DNA of 64,000 nucleotides from Aeromonas eucrenophila (GCF_000819865.1 NZ_CDDF01000011.1:116566-180565); one strand, 5' to 3'. Shown: positions 9,325-18,908, counted from the stretch's first letter. Notes: generated by a model not told the origin, from the letters alone. Program-made: numbers and translations.

Positions 9325-10452
9325 TTAGTAGAGGCTGTGGCCGTGCTGGCGAACCTGATCCGTGCTGACCTTGCCGCGCACCACCCGGTAGACCCAGAGG
9401 GTGTAGCCGATGTTGATGGGCATCAGCACCCCCACTATCCCCAGCATGATGAGCAGGGTGCCCTCGCTGGAGGTGCCGTCCCACAGGGTCAGGCTGCTCG
9501 ACGGATCCAGGGACGAGGGCAGCACGAAGGGGAACAGGGCGATGGCGATGGTCAGCATCATGGTGGCGCAGGCGCCGCCGCTGGCCATGATCGCCAGGCG
9601 CGGCAGGCCGCGGGCACTGGCAAGGCTGCTCACCATGGGCAGCAGCAGGCCCAGGGCCGGCACGCACCAGAGCCAGGGCTGCGCCGCGAAGTTGCTGAAC
9701 CAGCCGTCCGGTGCCAGCGCCACCTGCTTCATCAGCGGGGTGAGGGCGCCGTTGAGATCGCCTATCTCCTGCAAGCGATAGCCTTCCATCTGACTGAGCC
9801 AGACGCCGCCAAGGGCAAACAGACCGCTCGCCAGAGGGCCGAGCCAGAGGCTCTGGCGGGCGCAGCGCTCGGCAATAACCCCTTGGGTCTTGCACTGCAG
9901 GAAGCTGGCGCCGTGCAGCATCAGCAGGGCCAGCGCCGTGCCCATGCAGGTCAGCAGCAGCGGCCAGTTGAACTCAAAGGCGCCGTAGTGGATTCGAAGG
10001 TGCGAATCGAAGCGAAACGGCAATCCTTGCAGCAAAAAGCCGAGGGTCGCGCCGAACACTAGGGTCGGCAGCAAGGCCCCGGTCACCAGGGCCCTGTCCC
10101 ACCAGCGGCGCCACTGGGCCGATTCCAGCTTGCTGCGATAGTCAAAACCCACCGGGCGCAGGAAGAGGCCGAACAGCAGGAACATGAAAGGCACGTAGAG
10201 CGCCGAGAAGGCGGCGGCATAGACCAGCGGCCAGGCGGCGAACAGGGCGCCGGCACCGGCGATGAGCCACACCTGGTTGCCCTCCCACACCGGGCCCACG
10301 CTGTTGAGCAGCACCCGCCGCTCCTCATCTGTCTTGCCGACGATAGGCAGCAACAGGCCCACCCCCAGATCGAAGCCGTCCATCACCACGAAGCCGATGA
10401 GCATGAACAGCACCAGGCCCCACCAGATCAATTTCAGGGTTTCATAATCCAT
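9325..10452 (-). CDS. cydB: Cytochrome bd ubiquinol oxidase subunit II
   Basis: A 375-residue integral membrane subunit. It begins [26 protein letters not shown], as CydB does, and carries DLGVGLLLP and [12 protein letters not shown]. It forms the scaffold of the bd oxidase that reduces O2 to water with quinol. Its ATG overlaps the cydA stop by one base (TGATG), so translation is coupled. E. coli CydB is 379 residues, so this is full length. Confidence 0.97.
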   Translation of the reverse strand: MDYETLKLIWWGLVLFMLIGFVVMDGFDLGVGLLLPIVGKTDEERRVLLNSVGPVWEGNQVWLIAGAGALFAAWPLVYAAAFSALYVPFMFLLFGLFLRPVGFDYRSKLESAQWRRWWDRALVTGALLPTLVFGATLGFLLQGLPFRFDSHLRIHYGAFEFNWPLLLTCMGTALALLMLHGASFLQCKTQGVIAERCARQSLWLGPLASGLFALGGVWLSQMEGYRLQEIGDLNGALTPLMKQVALAPDGWFSNFAAQPWLWCVPALGLLLPMVSSLASARGLPRLAIMASGGACATMMLTIAIALFPFVLPSSLDPSSSLTLWDGTSSEGTLLIMLGIVGVLMPINIGYTLWVYRVVRGKVSTDQVRQHGHSLY

Positions 10453-12023
10453 CAGAGCGCACTCCCGCTTGCCAAGACTTCACCTTGATAACGACCCGTC
10501 TGCAGGCTGGCGGGCCCTTTGCGGATCACATGACGCAACAAGAACAGCTCCACCACCAGCAGGCTGGTGTAGATGAGGCTGATGGAGATGAGGCTGAACC
10601 AGATCTGGCCCGGCTGCAGCAGAGAGACCGAGGCCGAGACCGGCAACACCTCGCTGATGGTCCAGGGCTGGCGGCCAAACTCGGCCACGAACCAGCCCGC
10701 CTCGATGGCAATCCAGGGCAGCGGAATGCTCCAGAACAGCACCTTCAGCAGGCGCGGCGATTGCACCAGCCGGCCCCGGCACAGTTGCAGGAAGGAGGCG
10801 GCAAAGAGCACCAGCAGCACCACCCCTATGCCCACCATCAGCCGGAAGCTCCAGAACAGCGGCGCCACCTGGGGCACTGAATCCTCCACCGCCTTGGCGA
10901 TGGCCGCCTCGTCGGCTTTGGCAATGTCTTTCGCATGGGGGGTCAACAGCAGACCGTAGCCGAGATCCTGACGGTGCTGCTCGAAGGTGGCGCGGGCGGC
11001 GCCGTTGCCACCGTCCTGGCGCAGCGCCTCCAGGGCGCCATAGGCCAGCATGCCGCTGCGGATGCGCACCTCGTGCTCGGCCTTGAGATCCTTGATGCCG
11101 GTCACCGCCTCATCCAGGGAGCGGGTGGCGATGATGCCCATCAGATAGGGGATCTTGACGGCCGCATGGGTCTTCTCGGCCTGCTGATCGGGCCAGCCGA
11201 ACAGGGTGAAGGCCGCCGGGGCAGGCTCTGTCTCCCACTCCGCCTCGATGGCGGCGAGCTTGACCTTCTGCACCTCACCGGTGCGATAACCGGACTCGTC
11301 CCCGAGGACGATGACCGAGAGGATGGCGGCCAGACCGAAGCCGGAGGCGATGGCGAAGGAGCGCAGGGCGAAGCGCACCTCCATGCGGCGCAGCAGATAC
11401 CAGCTGCTCACCCCCATCACGAACAGGGACGCGGCCACGTAACCCGCCGCCACAGTGTGCACGAACTTGACCTGGGCCACCGGGTTGAACAGCACGGCGG
11501 TGACGTCGGTCAACTCCATGCGCATCGTCATGGGGTTGAACTCGGCGCCGACCGGGTTCTGCATCCAGCCGTTGGCGATCAGGATCCAGAGCGCGGAGAG
11601 GTTGGAGCCGAGCGCCACCAGCATGGTCACCATCAGGTGTTGACCACGGGAGAGTCTGTCCCAGCCGAAGAAGAACAGGCCCACCAGGGTAGATTCGAGG
11701 AAGAAGGCCATCAGCCCTTCCACCGCCAGGGGGGCGCCGAAGATGTCGCCGACATAGTGGGAGTAGTAGGCCCAGTTGGTGCCGAATTGAAACTCCAGGG
11801 TGATCCCCGTGGTCACCCCCATCACGAAGTTGATACCGAACAGCTTGCCCCAGAAACGGGTGATGTCCTTGTAGATCACCTTGCCGGTCATCACGTAGGC
11901 GGATTCGGCGATCACCAGGATCCAGGACAGCCCCAGGGTGAGGGGCACAAACAGGAAGTGAAACATGGCCGTGGCCCCGAACTGCAATCGGGACAGGCTT
12001 ACCACATCATCCAGGCTAATCAT
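10452..12023 (-). CDS. cydA: Cytochrome bd ubiquinol oxidase subunit I
   Basis: 523 residues; carries the haems and quinol site of the high-affinity terminal oxidase. The haem ligand in AMFHF is H22 when the ATG at 12023 is used (E. coli H19). [12 protein letters not shown] is near residue 440. The Q-loop (about residues 235-325) includes [19 protein letters not shown] and a long insert, so this is the long Q-loop type found in enterobacteria. GAGAGTCC lies before the start. The gene diverges from the YdcR-like regulator, with 120 bases between starts. Confidence 0.98.
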   Translation of the reverse strand: MISLDDVVSLSRLQFGATAMFHFLFVPLTLGLSWILVIAESAYVMTGKVIYKDITRFWGKLFGINFVMGVTTGITLEFQFGTNWAYYSHYVGDIFGAPLAVEGLMAFFLESTLVGLFFFGWDRLSRGQHLMVTMLVALGSNLSALWILIANGWMQNPVGAEFNPMTMRMELTDVTAVLFNPVAQVKFVHTVAAGYVAASLFVMGVSSWYLLRRMEVRFALRSFAIASGFGLAAILSVIVLGDESGYRTGEVQKVKLAAIEAEWETEPAPAAFTLFGWPDQQAEKTHAAVKIPYLMGIIATRSLDEAVTGIKDLKAEHEVRIRSGMLAYGALEALRQDGGNGAARATFEQHRQDLGYGLLLTPHAKDIAKADEAAIAKAVEDSVPQVAPLFWSFRLMVGIGVVLLVLFAASFLQLCRGRLVQSPRLLKVLFWSIPLPWIAIEAGWFVAEFGRQPWTISEVLPVSASVSLLQPGQIWFSLISISLIYTSLLVVELFLLRHVIRKGPASLQTGRYQGEVLASGSAL

Positions 12024-12143
12024 GCAGGACTCTCTATGTTGCATTTAACAGACAGGTTTTCGCCTGCCAAGTACAACATGAGTCATGACACCTATAACAG
12101 ATGCAGTTATATTGAAATACACCTAGAACAGTTTGAACCCACC

Positions 12144-13559
12144 ATGTCTCGCTACGGCCAGCTGGCAGCCCTGCTGCAGCAACAGATAGAGCGCGGCGTC
12201 TGGCAGCCGGGGGAGCGCATTCCCTCCATCCGCCAGAGCTGCAAGACCCACGCCCTCAGCCCCATGACGGTGCTGCAGGCCTATCAGCTGCTCGAAAGCC
12301 GTGGCCTGATACTGGCGCGGCCCCAGTCCGGCTACTACGTCAAGGCCGCCCCCTCCCCGCTGCGGGCCAGCGCGCCGCAACAGGCCCACTACAGCGGCTC
12401 GGTGGACATCAACGATCTGGTGTTCGAGGTGCTGCAGGCGAGCAAGTCCCGCGAGCTGGTGCCGCTCGGCATGGCGGTGGCGGATCCCGCGCTCTTCCCC
12501 CACCCCCAGCTCGGCCGGGCCCTGGCCAGCTGCATGCGCCGGCTCGACCCCTTCAGCACGGTGGCAGACCTTCCCCCCGGTAACGAGGCGCTGCGCCGCG
12601 CCATCGCCCAGCGCTATGCCGGCGACGGGCTGGCGGTCGACCCCCAGCAGATCATCATCACCACCGGTGCCATGGAGGCGCTCTCCCTCGGACTGCAGGC
12701 CCTGACCGAGCCGGGGGACTGGGTGGTGGTGGAATCCCCCACCTTCTACGGCGCCCTGCAGGCCATAGAGCGCTTGAAGCTCAACGTGGTGGAGATCCCG
12801 GTGATCCCGGGAGTCGGCATCGATCTCGCCCTGCTGGTGGAGGCGCTGACCCAGCGCCCCATCAAGGCGTGCTGGCTGATGGGCAACGTCCAGCACCCGC
12901 TCGGCCACACCATGCCGGACGGGCACAAGCAGGCGCTGATGGCCCTGCTCAACGAACACCGGGTGCCGCTGGTGGAGGACGACGTCTACGCCGAGCTCTA
13001 TTTCGGCCGGGAGCGGCCTCGCCCCATCAAGAGCTGGGACGCGCGGGGAGACAGCCTGCTGTGCAGCTCCTGGACCAAGTGCCTGGCGCCGGGTTTTCGG
13101 GTCGGCTGGGTGGTGGCGGGGCCCCATGCCGAGCGCATCCAGCGGCTGCAGCTGATGTCGACCCTGTCGACCAATGTGCCTAGCCAGCTGGCGCTCGCCG
13201 ACATGCTGCGCCAGGGCGGGGTGGACGCTCACTTTCGGCGCCTGCGCCACACCCTGGCCCAGCGTCAGCAGCAGATGCGCGCCGCCCTGCTGCGCCTCTT
13301 CCCGGATGAGGTGCGCATCAGCGCCCCGGACGGCGGCTACTTCCTCTGGCTGGAGTTCGACCCCCACCTCGACTGCCGGGCCCTGCACGCCCAGGCACTG
13401 GCCTGCGGCTTCTCGCTGGCGCCGGGGGCCTTGTTCTCGAGCCAGGGCCAGCACAACCACTGCCTGCGCATCAACAGCTCCCATCCCTGGAGCCCGGCGC
13501 TGGAGGCGGCCCTGGAGCAGCTTGCCGATCTCATTCACCGGCAACTGGGCACCGGTTAG
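12144..13559 (+). CDS. MocR-type regulator: GntR HTH fused to PLP aminotransferase domain, YdcR-like
   Basis: 471 residues. Residues 1-75 are the GntR winged helix (YGQLAALLQQQIERGVWQPGERIPSIRQ, then LLESRGLILARPQSGYYV). Residues about 110-465 form a fold-type I aminotransferase domain; the PLP lysine is in SSWTKCLAPGFRVGW, near residue 312. The whole protein is very similar to E. coli YdcR. Members sense PLP or amino compounds and rarely catalyse. The start at 12144 begins directly before the HTH. Divergence from cydA makes adjacent control possible but not shown. Confidence 0.92.
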   Translation: MSRYGQLAALLQQQIERGVWQPGERIPSIRQSCKTHALSPMTVLQAYQLLESRGLILARPQSGYYVKAAPSPLRASAPQQAHYSGSVDINDLVFEVLQASKSRELVPLGMAVADPALFPHPQLGRALASCMRRLDPFSTVADLPPGNEALRRAIAQRYAGDGLAVDPQQIIITTGAMEALSLGLQALTEPGDWVVVESPTFYGALQAIERLKLNVVEIPVIPGVGIDLALLVEALTQRPIKACWLMGNVQHPLGHTMPDGHKQALMALLNEHRVPLVEDDVYAELYFGRERPRPIKSWDARGDSLLCSSWTKCLAPGFRVGWVVAGPHAERIQRLQLMSTLSTNVPSQLALADMLRQGGVDAHFRRLRHTLAQRQQQMRAALLRLFPDEVRISAPDGGYFLWLEFDPHLDCRALHAQALACGFSLAPGALFSSQGQHNHCLRINSSHPWSPALEAALEQLADLIHRQLGTG

Positions 13560-13704
13560 CAACGTCCGTCAGAGCCCGCCAGAGTAGCGGGTTCCCCTTC
13601 AACCCCGCTCACTCTCGCTCCACAACCCATCTTTTTTTCCGTGCGGCTGCATCCAATCGCCTCCCCCCGTCGTCTCTTGCTTGAACCTCAATCAAGGAGA
13701 GACG

Positions 13705-14526
13705 ATGAAACCCCACCCCCTATGGCCGGCCCTGCTCTGCGCGGCCCTCGTTCAACTGCCGCTGCAGGCCGCCCCAAGTGCTGATCAAGCTGGCGCCTCC
13801 GAGAAGACCGGCGTTGCCCATCAGGCCGGCGATGGCGTGATCCGCCTATATGGCCCGGGCGGGCCCGATACCGCGCTGAAACGGGCGGCCACGGCCTTCC
13901 AGCAGGAGACCGGGATCAAGGTCGAGGTCACCGCCGGCCCCGAGTCCAGCTGGCGCGATCGGGCGCTGCAGGATGCCGATCTGTTCTTCGCCGGCGCCGA
14001 GCAGTCCATGTCCGCCTATCTGGAGCGCTATCCCTTCCTCGACAAGCAGAGTGCCCACGCCTACTACCTGAGGCGCAGCGTCATCGCCGTGCAGAAGGGC
14101 AACCCGGCGGGGATCCGCGGCATCGAGGATCTGATCAACCGCCCCCTCAAGGTGGTGGTGACCGAGGGGCTCGGCAGCTACAACACCTCCGGCACCGGCC
14201 TCTGGGAAGACGTGGCCGGGCGCAAGGGCTCCCTGGCCGATGTGCAGAAGCTCAGACGAAACATCGTTGCCTTCGAGCAGGGCAGCGGCGCCAGCTTCCG
14301 GGCCTTCACCGGCCAGCAGGCCGATGCCTGGATCACCTGGGTGCACTGGCCCCTAAACCACCAGGACAAGGCCGACTTCGTCGAAATCGAGCCGGAGCGC
14401 CGCATCTATCGCGATCTCGTCATCGCCAAAGCCGCGGGGGCCGACGCCAGCACCCAGCGCTTCCTCGACTTCATCGACAGCCCCCAAGGCGAGCCCCTCT
14501 TCGCCCAGGATGGCTGGACCCGTTAA
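13705..14526 (+). CDS. AcfC-like periplasmic solute-binding protein
   Basis: 273 residues with signal peptide (PLWPALLCAALVQLPLQAAPS). The mature part is a type II binding fold with strong resemblance to Vibrio cholerae accessory colonization factor AcfC: YGPGGPDTALKRAATAFQQETG, AEQSMSAYLERY, YLRRSVIAVQKGNP, SYNTSGTGLWEDVAGR and ADAWITWVHW. The ligand is unknown; the fold is related to molybdate/sulfate binders. It is the first gene of a close four-gene group with an ECF sigma/anti-sigma pair. AAGGAGA lies 4-5 bases before the ATG. Confidence 0.85.
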   Translation: MKPHPLWPALLCAALVQLPLQAAPSADQAGASEKTGVAHQAGDGVIRLYGPGGPDTALKRAATAFQQETGIKVEVTAGPESSWRDRALQDADLFFAGAEQSMSAYLERYPFLDKQSAHAYYLRRSVIAVQKGNPAGIRGIEDLINRPLKVVVTEGLGSYNTSGTGLWEDVAGRKGSLADVQKLRRNIVAFEQGSGASFRAFTGQQADAWITWVHWPLNHQDKADFVEIEPERRIYRDLVIAKAAGADASTQRFLDFIDSPQGEPLFAQDGWTR

Positions 14527-14557
14527 CCCCAACCCCATGAATCTCAGGAGACACACC

Positions 14558-14977
14558 ATGAACAAGTTCCTCATCACCCTCGCCTGCCTGCCCCTCGCCT
14601 CGGCCTGGGCCCTCGAGACCCAGCCCCTGAGCGGGGCCGAGCAGGTGCCCATCGCCCAGATGACCGAGAACGGCAAGGCCTATCTGGTCGATGCCAAGGG
14701 CTTTAGCCTCTACCGCTTCGACAAGGATGCCCAAGGAAAATCAAACTGTTATGCTGAATGCGCCGAGAAATGGCCGCCGGCATTGGCGAGCGACAGCGAG
14801 GTCAAGGCCGGGGTCGGCAGCGCGGCCGACGCCGGTGTCGGCCTGGTCCTGCGCGACGACGGCCGCTATCAGTGGAGCTACCGTGGCCAGCCGCTCTATC
14901 GCTGGATCAAGGATGAGCAGCCCGGCCAGAGCAGCGGGGATGGCATGAAGAATGTCTGGCACCGCGTCCAACGATGA
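14558..14977 (+). CDS. Small secreted YxFxxD-repeat-type protein (COG4315-like)
   Basis: 139 residues with signal peptide (FLITLACLPLASAWA). The mature part holds two related units: GFSLYRFDKDAQGKSNCYAECAEKWPP and QPLYRWIKDEQPGQSSGDG, with paired cysteines in CYAEC. This is the secreted repeat of unknown function found in COG4315 proteins. A recurrent neighbour of such genes is an ECF sigma factor, as here. It is 31 bases from the AcfC-like gene, with CAGGAG before the ATG. The function is unknown; redox or haem association is speculation. Confidence 0.82.
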   Translation: MNKFLITLACLPLASAWALETQPLSGAEQVPIAQMTENGKAYLVDAKGFSLYRFDKDAQGKSNCYAECAEKWPPALASDSEVKAGVGSAADAGVGLVLRDDGRYQWSYRGQPLYRWIKDEQPGQSSGDGMKNVWHRVQR

Positions 14978-14984
14978 GGTCTGA

Positions 14985-15515
14985 GTGAATATCGACAATC
15001 AGCAGCTCGCCCACCTGCTCGCCCGCAGTCGGCTCAGGGACAAGCAGGCGTTTGAAGCGCTCTATCAGCTGACGGGCCAACCCCTGTTCGCCCTGCTCCA
15101 CGCCCTGCTCAAGGACAAGCAGTGGGCCGCGGACGTACTGCAGGAGGGCTTTTTGAAGATCTGGCACGGCCAGAGCGCCTATCCGGTCGACTACCCCTGG
15201 GCCTGGCTCTGCCAGTGCATGCGCAATCTGGCCATCGATGCCCTGCGGGCCAAGGCCCGCCACGGGGAGATCCCGCTGGAGGAGTCCTTCGAGGAGAAAC
15301 CTGCTCAGAGTACGGAAGGGGGGCTTGCCCCCTCTTTTTCCCTCGAACGCTGCCTCGGGCAACTCTCCGCCGACAAGCGCAACGCCATAGTGCTGGCCTA
15401 TCGGCACGGCCTGAGCCACCAGGAGATCGTCACCCACACCCAAACCCCGCTTGGCACCGTCAAGTCCTGGATCCGGCGCGGACTGGAGGAGCTCAAGCTA
15501 TGCCTGACCCAATGA
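14985..15515 (+). CDS. ECF-type RNA polymerase sigma factor
   Basis: 176 residues beginning at a GTG 7 bases after the previous stop (ATGAGGT upstream). Region 2 is at about residues 15-85 (DKQAFEALYQLTGQPLFALLHALL, then LQEGFLKIWH and YPWAWLCQCMRNLAIDALR). Region 4 is at about 120-172 (LPSR-type helix: QLSADKRNAIVLAYRHGLSHQEI, then TPLGTVKSWIRRGLEELK). It lacks regions 1 and 3, as ECF factors do. It is followed by an overlapping membrane anti-sigma gene, so activity is presumably controlled at the membrane. Confidence 0.93.
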   Translation: MNIDNQQLAHLLARSRLRDKQAFEALYQLTGQPLFALLHALLKDKQWAADVLQEGFLKIWHGQSAYPVDYPWAWLCQCMRNLAIDALRAKARHGEIPLEESFEEKPAQSTEGGLAPSFSLERCLGQLSADKRNAIVLAYRHGLSHQEIVTHTQTPLGTVKSWIRRGLEELKLCLTQ

Positions 15516-16204
15516 CCCCCAAACGCTACCGGGACCCCGCCCTGCGCGAGCGGCTCGCCGGTGAATACGTGCTGGGCACCCTGAGCCCGCGGGTGCAGGC
15601 CAGGATGACCCGCCTGATGGCGCGCGATCCCGACTGGTGGCAGTGGATAGCTCAGTGGCAACAACATCTGGATCCCCTGCTGCATCAACCCCAGCCCGCC
15701 CCGACCCTGCCCCGCAGCGTCTGGCGCAACATAGAACAGGGAATCTCCCCCAAGCCCAGGCCCCATCGCCTGTGGTGGCCGCTCGCCATGGCCGCTTCCC
15801 TGCTGCTGGGCCTGTGGCTGCAACACCTGCTCCCCTCGCCCTCCGCCCCCATCCAGCCCGTGCGCTACCTGGCCATGATGTCTTCCGCGGGCGAGGAGGC
15901 TCCCTTCGTGTTGGTGGCCTACCAAGGCAAGCAGCCGGGCCAGTCCAGCATCCGCTTGCAGCAGAATCAGGCGAGCCCGCTGCACCTGCCCGCCGACGCC
16001 ATGCTCTGGATGCGCGACAAAGCGTCCGCCAAGCTGGTACCCCTAGCCCCCCTCAAAGAGGTCATGGCGGGTCGCCTGATGAGCCCGACCGAGTGGCAGC
16101 AGCTCAAGGCGAGCAGCGAGTTGCTGGTGATGGCGAAGGACAGCGAGCATCCGCTCTATCGCGGCCACTGCATCGAGCTCGGCCCCTGGCCGACGGAGAG
16201 CTAG
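15500..16204 (+). CDS. Membrane anti-sigma factor (RskA/ChrR-like, anti-sigma-K type)
   Basis: 234 residues. The N-terminal cytoplasmic domain has RERLAGEYVLGTLSPRVQARMTRLM, typical of anti-sigma-K factors. One transmembrane segment lies at about residues 93-112 (WWPLAMAASLLLGLWLQHLL), followed by a periplasmic domain. It overlaps the end of the sigma gene by 16 bases, indicating coupled translation. It is expected to bind and hold the ECF factor until an envelope signal arrives. Confidence 0.9.
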   Translation: MPDPMTPKRYRDPALRERLAGEYVLGTLSPRVQARMTRLMARDPDWWQWIAQWQQHLDPLLHQPQPAPTLPRSVWRNIEQGISPKPRPHRLWWPLAMAASLLLGLWLQHLLPSPSAPIQPVRYLAMMSSAGEEAPFVLVAYQGKQPGQSSIRLQQNQASPLHLPADAMLWMRDKASAKLVPLAPLKEVMAGRLMSPTEWQQLKASSELLVMAKDSEHPLYRGHCIELGPWPTES

Positions 16205-16243
16205 GTACCGCAAGACGCGGTTCACCGCAGATGCGGCACCAAC

Positions 16244-16271
16244 AACAAGGCCCCGTCACGGGGCCTTGTTT
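16244..16271. terminator. Intrinsic terminator after the sigma/anti-sigma operon
   Basis: A 12-bp stem (aacaaggccccg / cggggccttgtt) with loop tca and T-rich tail. It also suits the converging TerB-like gene on the minus strand. Confidence 0.87.
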
Positions 16272-16289
16272 CTACACGTTGTTCGAGGC

Positions 16290-16940
16290 TTAGCCCGGCC
16301 CGTTCAGCTGGGCCACCTGCCGCTCTATGCTGCCCCTGAGGTTGTCGTCGAGCTTGAGGGCCCGCGCCAGCTCGTCGAGGTAGCCACGCTCCATGAAGTG
16401 ATCCACGTCGATGGCGAGCAGGGAGGCGAGGTAGACCTCGGTGGCCTGCTCCATGTCGGTGACTTCCCGGGCCAGCGCCTGGGGATCCAGCGGACGGGCG
16501 AGCTCGGCATCGATCCAGCGCGCCGCATCGCTCTGCCCCTGCTCGGTCAGGTACTGCTGGATCTTCTGACGCTCGGCGTCGTCGATGTGGCCGTCGGCCC
16601 GAGCCGCCGCCACCATGGCGCGCACCAGCAGGGTCGAGCGGGCGTCAAGCGCCTGCCCTTGCAGCGTATCGAGGGGCTGGGCAGGCTGGCTCGCGCCCCC
16701 CTGCTGGGACTGCCAGTCCTGATAGAGCTTGTAGGCGAGGCCGCCCAGGGCCGCCGCACCGCCTACCGCCGCCACCTTGCCGCCATACTTGCGCACCTTC
16801 TTGTTGCCAAGCAGCAAGGCCATGGCCCCGGCGGCCAGACCGCCCTGCGCCATGCCCTTCATCTGGGCCTTGCGGCTGTCACCGCCGTCGTTGAGCCAGC
16901 CCTTGCCGGCACCCAGCAGTTGGTCGAGTATTTGTTTCAT
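16290..16940 (-). CDS. DUF533 / TerB-like protein, YebE family
   Basis: 216 residues. A glycine/alanine-rich hydrophobic segment lies at about residues 33-70 (MALLLGNKKVRKYGGKVAAVGGAAALGGLAYKLY). A TerB-like helical domain follows at about 95-210 (LLVRAMVAAARADGHIDDAERQKI, then YLASLLAIDVDHFMERGYL). It matches E. coli YebE, a membrane-associated protein of the envelope-stress regulon whose molecular role is unknown. Despite the family label, tellurite resistance should not be assumed. Confidence 0.88.
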   Translation of the reverse strand: MKQILDQLLGAGKGWLNDGGDSRKAQMKGMAQGGLAAGAMALLLGNKKVRKYGGKVAAVGGAAALGGLAYKLYQDWQSQQGGASQPAQPLDTLQGQALDARSTLLVRAMVAAARADGHIDDAERQKIQQYLTEQGQSDAARWIDAELARPLDPQALAREVTDMEQATEVYLASLLAIDVDHFMERGYLDELARALKLDDNLRGSIERQVAQLNGPG

Positions 16941-17000
16941 AGGTCCTCCTCCACGGTGATTTTCATGCTAGGTTGGCCTGACTGAATCTGAGGTGAATGA

Positions 17001-17852
17001 ATGCCGCTCCCAAGACTGGCCCTGCTGACCCTCTTTACCCTGCTCGCCTTCGCGGCCAACTCCCTGCTCTGCCGCCTGGCCCTGTTCGAAGAGCGGATGG
17101 ATCCGGCGCTGTTCACCCTGCTGCGACTGACCAGCGGGGCCCTGGTGCTGCTCCTGCTCTGTGCAGCCCGCAGCCCCACGCCGCCCCGCCAGGGAGACTG
17201 GGGGGGCGCCCTGGCCCTCCTCGTCTACGCCGCCGCCTTCTCCTTTGCCTATCTCACCCTGACCACGGGCACGGGTGCCCTGCTGCTGTTTGCGGCCGTC
17301 CAGCTCAGCATGCTGGCCCCCCCTCTGCTGCGGGGCGAGCGTCTGCCTGCCCGCCAATGGGCCGGCTTGCTGCTCGCCATGGCGGGGTTGGTGCTGCTGT
17401 TGCTGCCAGGCATCCAGGCGCCGGATCTCCTGGGGGCTGTCCTGATGGTCACCGCCGGCATCGCCTGGGCCTGCTATACCTTGCGGGCCTCGCGCTTTGG
17501 CGATCCCGTCGCCGCCAATGCCGGCCACTTCCTGCGCGCCAGCCTGCCTGCGGCCCTGCTCTATCTGCTGCTGGGCCGGCTCGAGGCCAGCCCGGCCGCC
17601 ATCGGTTATGCCCTGGCCTCGGGGGCCCTCGCCTCCGGCCTGGGGTATGCGCTCTGGTATTCGGTGCTGCCCCAGCTGGGACGCACCCTGGCCGCCAGCG
17701 TCCAGCTGCTGGTGCCCCTGCTCGCGGCCATGGCCGGGCTCATCTGGTTGGATGAGTCCTGGTCGCTGCGGTTGTTATTGTCATCGCTGGGCATTCTGGG
17801 GGGCATAGCCCTGGTCATCGCGGGACGCCCCCCGGCGGGAGACAAACCATGA
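17001..17852 (+). CDS. EamA/DMT-family transporter
   Basis: 283 residues with ten hydrophobic segments in two EamA repeats of about 140 residues (FAANSLLCRLALFEERMDPALFTLLRLTSGALVLL in the first; GIAWACYTLRASRFGDPVAANAGHFLRASLPAALL in the second). It is a drug/metabolite transporter of unknown substrate in the inner membrane. The next gene overlaps its stop by 4 bases (ATGA). Confidence 0.88.
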   Translation: MPLPRLALLTLFTLLAFAANSLLCRLALFEERMDPALFTLLRLTSGALVLLLLCAARSPTPPRQGDWGGALALLVYAAAFSFAYLTLTTGTGALLLFAAVQLSMLAPPLLRGERLPARQWAGLLLAMAGLVLLLLPGIQAPDLLGAVLMVTAGIAWACYTLRASRFGDPVAANAGHFLRASLPAALLYLLLGRLEASPAAIGYALASGALASGLGYALWYSVLPQLGRTLAASVQLLVPLLAAMAGLIWLDESWSLRLLLSSLGILGGIALVIAGRPPAGDKP

Positions 17853-18148
17853 AGATCGCCATACTGCTGCTCGGACTTACCCTCTCGACCGGCCTGCTTG
17901 CCGCCAATCCGGACAGGGAGACCCATCAGGCCGGGCTGGACAGAGCCTGCATCAACGCCCGCCAACAACAGACGGGGCAGGACAAACAGCAACTCATCGA
18001 TGCCTGCGTCAGGGCCGGGGGCAAGGCGACCCGATGCCAGCAGCAATACGCCAGCGTCGGTCAGCGTACCGGCAACGAGCGCCCCTATGTGTCACCCCTG
18101 GCGCCCTGCCAGCAGGCCGACGCCTACCGCAAGAGTAACCGGCAGTGA
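17849..18148 (+). CDS. Small secreted cysteine-containing protein, unknown
   Basis: 99 residues. A clean signal peptide (MKIAILLLGLTLSTGLLAAN) precedes a polar, glutamine-rich mature part of about 80 residues with four cysteines (in RACIN, DACVR, TRCQQ and APCQQ). This suggests a periplasmic protein with two disulfides. No family recognised. Its ATG overlaps the stop of the EamA gene (ATGA), so it is co-translated with the transporter. Confidence 0.7.
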   Translation: MKIAILLLGLTLSTGLLAANPDRETHQAGLDRACINARQQQTGQDKQQLIDACVRAGGKATRCQQQYASVGQRTGNERPYVSPLAPCQQADAYRKSNRQ

Positions 18149-18167
18149 TGCCATCTGAGGAGAATGC

Positions 18168-18638
18168 ATGACCCCACCCCGCGAGCTGACCCTGCAGTTT
18201 CTGGCCGAGCCCGCCGACGTCAACTTCGGCGGCAAGGTGCACGGCGGCATGGTGATGAAGTGGATCGATCAGGCGGGCTACGCCTGCGCCGCCGGCTGGT
18301 GCGGCGGCTATGCGGTGACCGTCTACGTGGGGGGCATCCGCTTCCTGCGCCCCATCCAGATAGGCCAGCTGGTGGAGGTGCACGCCCGGGTGATCCACAC
18401 CGGCACCACCAGCATGCACCTGGCGGTGGACGTCTACAGCCGCCACCCCACAGAGCGGGAGCGCCACAAGACCACCCACTGCATCATCATCTTCGTCGCC
18501 ATGGACGAGGGCGGCAAACCGAACAAGGTGCCCCAGTGGCAGCCCGTTTCGGACGAGGATCGGCAGTTGCAGCAGTACGCCAGGAAGCTGATGGCCCTGC
18601 GCGAGGAGATAGACAAGGAGATGCGCCAGCATCTATGA
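18168..18638 (+). CDS. Acyl-CoA thioesterase, hotdog fold (YciA/BACH type)
   Basis: 156 residues, one hotdog domain. FLAEPADVNFGGKVHGGMVMKWIDQAGYACA carries the catalytic-site asparagine and the helix start seen in YciA-type acyl-CoA hydrolases; FLRPIQIGQLVEVHARVIHTG and TTHCIIIFVAMD follow. It hydrolyses acyl-CoA to free acid and CoA; chain-length preference cannot be read. It is 19 bases after the small secreted gene, with GAGGAGAATGC before the ATG. Confidence 0.9.
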   Translation: MTPPRELTLQFLAEPADVNFGGKVHGGMVMKWIDQAGYACAAGWCGGYAVTVYVGGIRFLRPIQIGQLVEVHARVIHTGTTSMHLAVDVYSRHPTERERHKTTHCIIIFVAMDEGGKPNKVPQWQPVSDEDRQLQQYARKLMALREEIDKEMRQHL

Positions 18639-18752
18639 CAACGGGGCGCCAGCATCTGTGATGGTGGTGTGCAGATGTGACATGGGCTCGCTCCCGATCC
18701 GGACGCCGCCCTGTATAATGGCCGCCATCGACAGACGAGTATCGGAGCAACC

Positions 18753-18908
18753 ATGTCACTGGAAACTGCCCCCCCCGAGGTCAAGCTCGCGGTGGACCTT
18801 ATCGAACTGCTGGAGACCAACCGGATAGCGCCGGATCTGGCGCTGGCGGCGCTGGCCATCGTCACCCAGGACTACCAACGCAAGCTCAAAGAAGGCAAGG
18901 ATCACTGA
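18753..18908 (+). CDS. ybaM: YbaM-family small protein (DUF2496)
   Basis: 51 residues, [20 protein letters not shown] at the start. The same pattern occurs in E. coli YbaM ([17 protein letters not shown]). The rest is a short helical region ending in a basic tail. The function is unknown. CGGAGC lies 5 bases before the ATG, and a TATAAT-like element (tgtataatgg, about 18712-18721) is a possible promoter -10. Confidence 0.85.
   Translation: MSLETAPPEVKLAVDLIELLETNRIAPDLALAALAIVTQDYQRKLKEGKDH

Noticed and set aside
10935-12143. Extension of the YdcR-like frame 400 codons upstream
   Set aside because: The extension is antisense to cydA and has no protein signature; the GntR domain starts right at the ATG at 12144.
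16290-16940. Tellurite resistance gene
   Set aside because: The TerB-like domain is shared by YebE proteins; no other ter genes are present, so a resistance role is not supported.
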